Positions 1-6,333 of a DNA stretch of 7,232 bases are shown one piece after another. The translations under genes were made by a program, and so were the position numbers. Source of the DNA: Desulfobacteraceae bacterium (GTDB taxonomy: Bacteria > Desulfobacterota > Desulfobacteria > Desulfobacterales > Desulfobacteraceae); the NCBI GenBank assembly GCA_024225895.1, contig JAAEMC010000773.1:1-7232 (forward strand), read 5' to 3'. The notes beneath the pieces are model-generated. The model was given only the letters and a program-made list of their open reading frames with translations. It had not been told where the DNA came from and did no database searches. How positions within the stretch are numbered: the first letter of the stretch is position 1; each line of letters opens with the position of its first letter.

Positions 1-1
1 A

Positions 2-199
2 GTTCCGGTAAAAGGTGCAATGATGGCAACTTTGGAGTACGACTATGATATTGTCCTTGTCGGAGATGAACCCAGGATCAGAGAGATATTGGATAGTGCG
101 GAAAATAAGACCGACAGGATAAAAGTTGTCAATGCCAGTGAAGTGATCGGCATGGATGAGCCCGCGGCGCTTTCCGTCAGAAGAAAAAGAGGGGGATAA
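2..199 (+). pseudogene. plsX: PlsX fragment (phosphate acyltransferase), both ends missing
   Basis: The plus-strand frame starting at base 2 reads VPVKGAMMATLEYD, then IVLVGDEPRIREIL, then KVVNASEVIGMDEPAA, then LSVRRKRGG and a TAA stop at 197-199. This follows the N-terminal part of PlsX, the soluble enzyme that makes acyl-phosphate from acyl-ACP and phosphate for phospholipid synthesis: the LVGD motif, the ASEVI..DEP motif and the RRK block come in the family's order and spacing. By comparison with the family, base 2 corresponds to about residue 15, so the start and the GGDxAP motif would lie about 45 bases outside the window. Homology ends near 187-190, after only about 60 residues of a protein normally about 330-340 long. 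The following Ser-Ser and SAGNTGA region is absent. It merges tail to tail with tolB on the other strand. As it stands it cannot encode a working enzyme. The identification is from motif memory, without a database search. Confidence 0.8.
170..190. other. Junction between plsX and tolB sequence with about 20 bp of shared homology
   Basis: On the minus strand TolB-like protein continues to the codon at 170-172 (LSPSFSSDGK) and then becomes KRRGLIHADH, which is not TolB-like. On the plus strand PlsX-like protein continues to about 187-190 (LSVRRKR) and then stops. The same 18-21 bases therefore satisfy both families on opposite strands, so the breakpoint lies inside a short stretch that both parent sequences shared. 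A join at microhomology with inverted orientation is typical of multiple-displacement-amplification chimeras and some assembly errors. A real inversion is the alternative. Confidence 0.7.
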
Positions 200-844
200 G
201 CTGATGCTCTTGTGGTGGGTAATCTGCTTGACATTCTTACCGTCAAAGTCGCAAACAAATATCTCTTTGCCGCCTTTTACCGTTGAAACAAATGCAATCT
301 TGCTTCTAAAAACTCCCCATTTGCCCGTCAATTTATAAGAAATTTCACTACAAAAAAGATGAATCATTTTTCGAAGCTGTTTTCGAGGTCCAGTATAAAT
401 TTTACCCACAAGCAATTTCCTATTGAAGGTATCCATCAGGCGTAATCTTAACGTCAGTTTTCCATTGTTTTCGATGATTCCTCCGGTGACAATCAATTCA
501 GCACCGATGCCGGTCCAGTCTCTGAAATTGATCTGCGAAAGCTTGATTCCGCTCTCGGCAGGATTGGAAAGAAAGGCTGCCGGATTCATTGTTTTAAGGT
601 ATCCGGTAAAATTCAAAGCATTGGCCAATATTTTCCTTGCTTCTTTGCCACCTGCTACTTCCGCCTCATGGCCGCTAAACGTCTTAAATTGTGTGACTGC
701 AACAGGTGTTTTCTTTAAAAAGGGATTACTGATATTAATATAGTCATATTCCTTGGCCAGAAGAATTGACGGCCAAAACACCACCAAAGACAAACACATT
801 AAACACCCAATTTTTAACAGGTTACACTTAACATTCCAAGTCAT
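170..844 (-). CDS. tolB: TolB, Tol-Pal system periplasmic beta-propeller protein, 3' truncated
   Basis: TolB is the periplasmic partner of Pal and TolA in the Tol system, which keeps the outer membrane attached and constricting at division. The start is ATG at 844-842, with AAGGG about eight bases upstream, 35 bases after the tolA stop. Residues 1 to about 30 form a signal peptide (basic start, hydrophobic core through LSLVVFWPSILLA). About 35-175 is the N-terminal TolB domain, with the family-typical DWTGIGAELIVTGG at 109-122. KIAFVST at 182 opens the first propeller blade, followed by KEIFVCDFDG and SLSPSFSSDGK at 215-225. Homology then ends, where about 430 residues are expected. The frame stays open into the antisense of the plsX piece up to base 1 without a stop, so an automatic caller would report a 281-residue chimeric protein. 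Only the part to about 170 should be trusted. The missing half holds the remaining blades. Confidence 0.88.
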
Positions 845-879
845 AGCAATTCCCTTATTTGAATCAATGAAAACCTTTT

Positions 880-1785
880 TTATTTTAATCCCCTTGGTGT
901 AAAGCCAACAACAACATCATAGGAATACAATCCAGCGGGTAATTCCGGCAAAGGACTTGCTTTGCGGATCGCCTTTTTTGCCGACTCGTCCAGATATCGG
1001 TTTCCGGATTTAGTTTCATAAATTATATCTCTGATTTCACCGGTTTTTAAAATTTTAATTAATATCCTGACTTCCAGTTTTTTGTCCATTCCCGCCAGGA
1101 TATCATTAAATACCCATTCCTGCTCAATGGCCGCTCCCAAAAGCATATTATAGATATCAATGGGCCGGTATCCTTTTCCGGCATATCTTGCATAAGCGGC
1201 TTTCTGATCTGCATTTGATGCCTGACCTTTTGTTTTTCCCTGCTCTTTTACTGTTTTTCTCAACCGGCTCAAGGCATCAAGGATTTCGTCACTTTTTTTA
1301 TCTTTTATATCCTTTGCTAATTTTTCCCTGGCCTTTTCAAGCACTTTTTCAGCAGAAGGTTGCTTTTTTGGCTTATCAAGCTTTTTAGGAGCCTTTTTCT
1401 TTGGCTTTTCAGCCATCAGCTCCTTCAGGTTTTTTGGTTTTGTTTTTAAACTGACATCCGGTTTTTTTGTGGAAATCTTCTTTGGCTTTGGCTTGGGTTT
1501 TTCAGGCTGTGTTTTAACCAAAACACCATCATCGGATTTGGGTATGACTTGCGCAGGTTCGGCTGATGTTTCCACCGGTTCAGGGACAAAGGAAACCAGA
1601 TCAATCTGCATCACCGGAGGTAAGGGTTTCGGAATTTTAAAATCCTGAAAAAAGAATGTCCCCAAAAAAAACAACAAGTGAAGCAATACGGATAAAACAA
1701 AAAAAACCAAGCCTGTCCGCCCGTTTTGACTACCGCCAAAAAGAAGTGACATGTTCCGTTGTCTGGAATCGGCCTGGGAGCTCAT
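880..1785 (-). CDS. tolA: TolA/TonB-family cell envelope energy transducer
   Basis: This inner-membrane protein of 301 residues spans the periplasm to pass proton-motive energy from TolQ-TolR to TolB/Pal. A single N-terminal anchor (about 25-47, GLVFFVLSVLLHLLFFLG) carries the Ser-x3-His pair (S32, H36) that TonB and TolA use to contact their Q/R motors. A Pro-rich stretch follows (51-80), then a Lys-rich, probably helical middle (about 95-185), then a globular TonB_C/TolA-III-like end (about 205-301) with EQEWVF, ILIKILKTGEI and ASPLPELP. It is shorter than E. coli TolA (421), mainly in the helical middle. The position directly after tolR and before tolB supports TolA over TonB. No Shine-Dalgarno is visible before ATG 1785, which begins 9 bases after the tolR stop, so translation may depend on coupling. 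Met12 is an alternative start with no better site. Confidence 0.88.
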   Translation of the reverse strand: MSSQADSRQRNMSLLFGGSQNGRTGLVFFVLSVLLHLLFFLGTFFFQDFKIPKPLPPVMQIDLVSFVPEPVETSAEPAQVIPKSDDGVLVKTQPEKPKPKPKKISTKKPDVSLKTKPKNLKELMAEKPKKKAPKKLDKPKKQPSAEKVLEKAREKLAKDIKDKKSDEILDALSRLRKTVKEQGKTKGQASNADQKAAYARYAGKGYRPIDIYNMLLGAAIEQEWVFNDILAGMDKKLEVRILIKILKTGEIRDIIYETKSGNRYLDESAKKAIRKASPLPELPAGLYSYDVVVGFTPRGLK

Positions 1786-1794
1786 ATTTAAAAT

Positions 1795-2208
1795 TTAAGA
1801 TTCGTCTTCATCAGGAAGGGTAATCATCCCAAGACTGTCAATCCCGGCCTTTTTTATCTTGGACATCACATTCACGACAATACCGTAAGGCACTTGTTTA
1901 TCTGCTTTTAAATAGACATTTTCAGTATCCAGATTCTCCAAGATTGCATCCAGCTTCTGGGTTAAAATCTCAACACTGACAACCTGCTCATTAATATAGA
2001 CCTTCCGATCCTTGTCAATGGAGATGATCAAACGATCCTCACCTCCTTTCAAGGCCTTTGATGTCGCCTTAGGCAAATCCACATCCACTCCCTGCACCAT
2101 CATCGGGGCGGTAACCATGAAAATAATCAATAGCACGAGCATAACATCTACAAATGGGGTGACATTGATTTCCGACATAAACTGGTCATTGCCAGATCCG
2201 AGTTGCAT
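1795..2208 (-). CDS. tolR: TolR, ExbD/TolR-family proton channel component
   Basis: This 137-residue inner-membrane protein works with TolQ as the proton-driven motor of the Tol system. One N-terminal membrane segment (about 17-37, [17 protein letters not shown]) contains Asp21 in the [14 protein letters not shown] motif, the family's essential proton-relay aspartate (D23 in E. coli TolR). The rest is the periplasmic domain, with VDVDLPKA at about 41-48 and the typical [11 protein letters not shown] at 99-109. Length matches the family. Its ATG shares one base with the tolQ stop (TAATG), and a strong GGAGGT lies just upstream inside tolQ, so the two are translationally coupled, as expected for subunits made in fixed ratio. 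ExbD is the close alternative, but the following tolA and tolB make TolR the better name. Confidence 0.93.
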   Translation of the reverse strand: MQLGSGNDQFMSEINVTPFVDVMLVLLIIFMVTAPMMVQGVDVDLPKATSKALKGGEDRLIISIDKDRKVYINEQVVSVEILTQKLDAILENLDTENVYLKADKQVPYGIVVNVMSKIKKAGIDSLGMITLPDEDES

Positions 2209-2918
2209 TATACCTCCGTCTGCTTTTGAATGTCTCTTTCAATGATATTTAAAAGATCTGAAGAAAAACTTTGTAATTCAGAATCTAAAACCTTGATCCT
2301 GTCCATGAAATAATTATAGGCGATAACTGAAGGAATTGCCACAGCAAGTCCGGCAGCTGTTGCCACCAATGCTTCTGAGATCCCCGGGGCAACGACAGCA
2401 AGACTTGCAGAGCCACTCAGACCAATACCTTGAAATGTATTCATAATGCCCCAAACAGTTCCGAACAACCCGATAAAAGGAGCTGTATTCCCGGCGGTTG
2501 CCAAAAAAGGCACCAGCTGGGCCAGCCTTCTGATTTCAACACTGATAGACCGCCGAATGGTCCGTTTGACGCTATCCATGATATGATAATAGGTAAGCTC
2601 TTCTAATTTTCTTTCTGAATCCTTTTTATCCTTTCCTTCGGATCTTGCCATCTCCATGTATGCGGTAATGAATATTCTTGCCACCGGACTTGACCGCGTT
2701 GCCTTTGCTTTGGAAAACGCATCTGCCAGATTCCGGCACTGCCAGAAAACGTCTGTAAACTCGGCAGACTCTCTATATGCTTTTCTGATGTACCTGAATT
2801 TGATAAATATGATGGCCCATGATGTGATAGAAAAAAATAGCAGCAGCAGCATAACAAACTTAACAACAGGACCTGCATCACTCAACATTACGAGTAAGCC
2901 GACGGTTTCGGTGGTCAT
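2208..2918 (-). CDS. tolQ: TolQ, MotA/TolQ/ExbB-family proton channel
   Basis: This 236-residue polytopic inner-membrane protein forms the pentameric stator around TolR. Three membrane segments are visible: about 17-40 ([17 protein letters not shown]), 134-160 and 177-203. Between the first and second lies a long charged cytoplasmic loop. The second and third carry the family signatures [19 protein letters not shown] (141-159) and [17 protein letters not shown] (182-198), including the channel threonines T154 and T187 that correspond to T145 and T178 of E. coli TolQ. The ATG at 2918 follows GAGAGGA at good spacing. It is the first gene of tolQRAB. No ybgC-like gene precedes it; instead there is the groESL terminator and a promoter candidate, so the tol operon seems to start here. 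Confidence 0.93.
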   Translation of the reverse strand: MTTETVGLLVMLSDAGPVVKFVMLLLLFFSITSWAIIFIKFRYIRKAYRESAEFTDVFWQCRNLADAFSKAKATRSSPVARIFITAYMEMARSEGKDKKDSERKLEELTYYHIMDSVKRTIRRSISVEIRRLAQLVPFLATAGNTAPFIGLFGTVWGIMNTFQGIGLSGSASLAVVAPGISEALVATAAGLAVAIPSVIAYNYFMDRIKVLDSELQSFSSDLLNIIERDIQKQTEV

Positions 2919-2982
2919 ATATCCTCTCTATAATATCTTGCTTGAAAACAATGAAAAACATCAAATAAATTTAATCAATTTA

Positions 2983-3009
2983 AGTATATGAGCCATCATG
3001 CCATGTCAA
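2983..3009 (-). promoter_or_regulatory. Candidate sigma-70 promoter for tolQRAB
   Basis: On the minus strand a perfect TTGACA (3009-3004) is followed after 15 bases by TATACT (2988-2983), about 65 bases before the tolQ start. The spacer is shorter than the ideal 17, which lowers confidence. The placement, just past the groEL terminator and upstream of the first tol gene, supports it. Confidence 0.5.
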
Positions 3010-3024
3010 GCTCTTTTCAAAAGA

Positions 3025-3060
3025 ATAAAGCCCGTGTACAGGCTTGTACAAGGGCTTTAT
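3025..3060 (-). terminator. Rho-independent terminator of the groES-groEL unit
   Basis: ATAAAGCCC (3025-3033) pairs with GGGCTTTAT (3052-3060). After one mismatch, TGTACA (3035-3040) pairs with TGTACA (3045-3050) around a GGCT loop. On the minus strand the stem ends in GGGCTTTATTCTTTT, a U-rich tail. It lies 37 bases beyond the groEL stop. On the plus strand the bases after the stem are not a T run, so termination is expected mainly for groEL transcripts. Confidence 0.85.
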
Positions 3061-3096
3061 CCAATATTATATGATGTTATTTTTCAGTTAAAACTA

Positions 3097-4755
<1,659 letters not shown>

Positions 4756-4802
4756 TTAATATATTTATTTGTTCACATTCTTTATCTTGTTATTGATTTT
4801 TT

Positions 4803-5090
4803 TTATTCAATTATACCAAGCACATCATCCTGGCGTAGAATAAGATAATCAACACCATCGATCTTCACATCTGTACCACCATATTTACTAAAAAGAATAC
4901 GATCACCCACTTTTACGTCCATGGGCATCAGCTTTCCATCTTCGCCCATACGCCCGTTACCAGTGGCAACGATCTTGCCTTCAGCCGGTTTTTCTTTTGC
5001 TGTATCAGGAATTATGATTCCGCCTTTGGTCTTTTCATCTTCTTCAACTCTTTCGACGAGAATCCTGTCGCTCAATGGTCTTAAACTCAT
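4803..5090 (-). CDS. groES: GroES co-chaperonin (10 kDa, Cpn10)
   Basis: GroES is the heptameric lid that closes the GroEL chamber. The 95-residue length is standard. [13 protein letters not shown] (4-16) begins the beta-barrel. Residues about 17-33 are the mobile loop with [12 protein letters not shown], whose hydrophobic GGIII segment binds the GroEL apical domain. [23 protein letters not shown] and the C-terminal [14 protein letters not shown] are all family typical. ATG 5090 is preceded by AAAGGAG at nine bases. No CIRCE element (TTAGCACTC-N9-GAGTGCTAA) is present in the 62 bases separating it from fmdB, nor upstream of fmdB, so HrcA control is not indicated in this window. Confidence 0.98.
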   Translation of the reverse strand: MSLRPLSDRILVERVEEDEKTKGGIIIPDTAKEKPAEGKIVATGNGRMGEDGKLMPMDVKVGDRILFSKYGGTDVKIDGVDYLILRQDDVLGIIE

Positions 5091-5152
5091 GATTCATTTC
5101 TCCTTTAATTACAATTGTTATGTTTGATTTTATATTTTTTTGTTCAGCTTCG

Positions 5153-5413
5153 TTATTTACTGGTCTTTTCTTTTTTTGAAGCTGATTTTGTGTCTTTGGT
5201 ATTGGCTTTCGATGATGGTTTGGTAATATTTTTTGAACCACCGTAGTCGGTTACATACCATCCAGACCCTTTGAGATGAAAGGAACTTTGAGAGATAAGC
5301 TTTTTAAGGGATCCTCTACAATGGCCACAGGTTTCAAGCTCTGGGTCAGAAATTTTTTGAAATGCTTCTTCAATTTGTCCGCACTCTGTACATTGATACT
5401 CATAAACAGGCAT
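5153..5413 (-). CDS. FmdB-family zinc ribbon protein
   Basis: The small 86-residue protein begins MPVYEYQCTECG and carries two CxxC knuckles, C8-C11 and C29-C32 (CGHC), which form a single zinc ribbon of the FmdB/CxxC_CXXC_SSSS family. A conserved-looking SSFHLKGSGWYVTDY (43-57) follows, then a low-complexity Lys/Ser/Thr tail to the end. The family is named from a putative regulator of the formamidase operon in Methylophilus, but a molecular role is not established. Nucleic-acid binding is often assumed from the ribbon. It lies 62 bases upstream of groES on the same strand with a promoter candidate ahead of it, so it is probably co-transcribed with groESL. The ATG at 5413 has GGAG ten bases upstream. 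Confidence 0.9.
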   Translation of the reverse strand: MPVYEYQCTECGQIEEAFQKISDPELETCGHCRGSLKKLISQSSFHLKGSGWYVTDYGGSKNITKPSSKANTKDTKSASKKEKTSK

Positions 5414-5458
5414 TTTAAGTCATCTCCGTTTATTTTTACTCTTTTAAAAATCAATGAT

Positions 5459-5486
5459 AAAATAATGAGTCTTTCATGCTTGTCAA
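5459..5486 (-). promoter_or_regulatory. Candidate promoter for fmdB-groES-groEL
   Basis: On the minus strand TTGACA (5486-5481) is followed after 16 bases by TATTTT (5464-5459), about 45 bases before fmdB. The -35 is perfect and the -10 matches TATAAT at four of six positions. A CTTGAC...CTCAT pattern overlaps it and faintly recalls the sigma-32 heat-shock consensus, but the match is too weak to claim. It is the best promoter-like site ahead of the chaperonin unit. Confidence 0.45.
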
Positions 5487-5516
5487 GAAGGTTAATATAA
5501 AAATTTTATCAAAGAT

Positions 5517-6035
5517 TTACATCCCGTGTTCTCTCCGCCATCCCTCGTAAAATTTAAAAACGTCATCAAGGCCCCGAACTTTTACAGAAGATAATATTTG
5601 ATAGGTCAGGTTGTGAACCCGGCATTCCTCTTCCATTGTATGTTCCAGGTTGGACGATTTTTCATATCTTTGCGCAAATTTTAAAAACCGGACAATATGG
5701 ACCAGTTCGTGGGTAACAATGTATATAAGAAAAGGTTTTAGACTCAGACTGTCATTGTTTTCAACAGTGGATAGAACAGCTTCATCCTGAAGACAAATGG
5801 TGTAAAAACTGAATGATGAAGAGCCCAAGGGAACCTCTTTTTTACGACCCTCATATTTAACCACCTGTGCAAAGGGGCCTTCTACAAATTCATGGGGTTC
5901 AAGATCCTTGGCTGTTTTCACATCATATCGATTTTTCAACCACTGGCCTGATGAAAGTTTAAAATAATTATTAATCAGCTCTTCGGACAAAAGAACGGCT
6001 TCATCGACTTTAATTAAATCCTGCACATTGAACAT
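5517..6035 (-). CDS. Uncharacterised HExxH-motif protein (putative zinc metallopeptidase-like)
   Basis: I do not recognise a named family. The 172-residue product has no signal peptide or clear membrane span, so it is probably cytoplasmic. Residues 101-120 (PFLIYIVTHELVHIVRFLKF) form a hydrophobic helix carrying H109-E110-x-x-H113, the zinc-binding motif of zincin peptidases. EEECRVH at 135-141, some 22-26 residues later, could supply the third ligand, as in gluzincins. Upstream, 75-90 looks like the beta-edge strand region that usually precedes an HExxH helix. ATG 6035 has only a weak GGA-type ribosome site. It lies 103 bases upstream of fmdB on the same strand, and a promoter candidate in that gap suggests separate expression. 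Catalysis is inferred from the motif only; the zinc site could be structural or the protein could act as a regulator. Confidence 0.75.
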   Translation of the reverse strand: MFNVQDLIKVDEAVLLSEELINNYFKLSSGQWLKNRYDVKTAKDLEPHEFVEGPFAQVVKYEGRKKEVPLGSSSFSFYTICLQDEAVLSTVENNDSLSLKPFLIYIVTHELVHIVRFLKFAQRYEKSSNLEHTMEEECRVHNLTYQILSSVKVRGLDDVFKFYEGWRREHGM

Positions 6036-6107
6036 ATCATCATCCGGGAATTAATAAATTTAGCTTTGAAATAAAATTGGACATCTTATAAATAAATGTG
6101 CTACAGT

Positions 6108-6127
6108 TATTATTTGACAAAATAATA
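6108..6127. promoter_or_regulatory. AT-rich inverted repeat overlapping a TTGACA box between divergent genes
   Basis: TATTATTT (6108-6115) and AAATAATA (6120-6127) are perfect inverted copies around GACA. A consensus -35 TTGACA (6114-6119) sits across the centre, reading toward the bS22-like gene, but no good -10 is found 16-18 bases on (6136-6142 is poor). It may be an operator or promoter element in the divergent 6036-6160 gap. The AT richness makes a chance repeat plausible. Confidence 0.3.
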
Positions 6128-6144
6128 TAAGGCAAAACAATTCT

Positions 6145-6156
6145 AAAGGAGGTGAT
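6145..6156 (+). promoter_or_regulatory. Twelve-base perfect Shine-Dalgarno sequence
   Basis: AAAGGAGGTGAT is the complete complement of the usual 16S rRNA 3' end (ATCACCTCCTTT). The GGAGG core ends eight bases before the TTG at 6161, which decides that start. It is by far the strongest ribosome site in the window. Confidence 0.9.
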
Positions 6157-6160
6157 TTTT

Positions 6161-6256
6161 TTGGGCAGCGTTATTAAGAAAAGAAGAAAAAAAATGAGAA
6201 AACATAAACATAGAAAACTCCTTGCTAAAACCAGACACCAGAGAAAGAAAAAATAG
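6161..6256 (+). CDS. bS22-like small ribosomal protein (AURKAIP1/COX24 domain)
   Basis: A 31-codon gene starts at TTG 6161 and reads MGSVIKKRRKKMRKH, then KHRKLLAKTRHQRKKK, then TAG. More than half the residues are Lys, Arg or His. The MGSVIKKRRK.M..KH.RKLL..TR.QR pattern is that of the AURKAIP1/COX24 family, which includes mitochondrial mS38 and the bS22 protein found on mycobacterial small subunits near the decoding centre. A role as a ribosome-bound peptide is therefore likely by homology, unproven here. The alternative ATG at codon 12 would lose the conserved GSVIKKR start and the ideal ribosome site, so TTG is preferred. It is the only complete plus-strand gene in the window, divergent from the HExxH gene and convergent with hflC. 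It is easily missed by length cut-offs. Confidence 0.9.
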   Translation: MGSVIKKRRKKMRKHKHRKLLAKTRHQRKKK

Positions 6257-6271
6257 CAATTCGAATATGGG

Positions 6272-6313
6272 GAGTATTGAGTTGTGAAATATACAACTCA
6301 CTTCTCAATACTC
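6272..6313. terminator. Long imperfect hairpin between convergent bS22-like gene and hflC
   Basis: GAGTATTGAG (6272-6281) pairs with CTCAATACTC (6304-6313), and the inner TTGT (6282-6285) pairs with ACAA (6293-6296), leaving a seven-base bulge on one side. An alternative inner stem is GAGTTGT with ACAACTC. It sits 15 bases after the TAG and 20 bases beyond the hflC stop, the right place for a shared bidirectional terminator. Neither side has an immediate T run, so intrinsic termination would be weak. Confidence 0.5.
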
Positions 6314-6333
6314 ATAACCATATACGGCTTTCC

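Noticed and set aside
156..743. Plus-strand open frames of 60 and 106 codons across the tolB region
   Set aside because: The opposite strand encodes continuous TolB protein here, with conserved domain motifs. The plus-strand frames have no recognisable motifs or matching ribosome sites.
1300..1500. Lys/Pro-rich low-complexity region in tolA, considered as a repeat array or separate gene
   Set aside because: It is the normal helical linker of TolA proteins and keeps the reading frame between the membrane anchor and the C-terminal domain.
5111..5118. ACAATTGT palindrome between fmdB and groES, considered as a CIRCE-like operator
   Set aside because: It is only eight bases long, AT-rich, and shares nothing with the TTAGCACTC-N9-GAGTGCTAA consensus.
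5044..5241. Minus-strand frame of 65 codons overlapping the fmdB tail and the groES start
   Set aside because: It lies in another frame of two well-supported genes and has no domain features.
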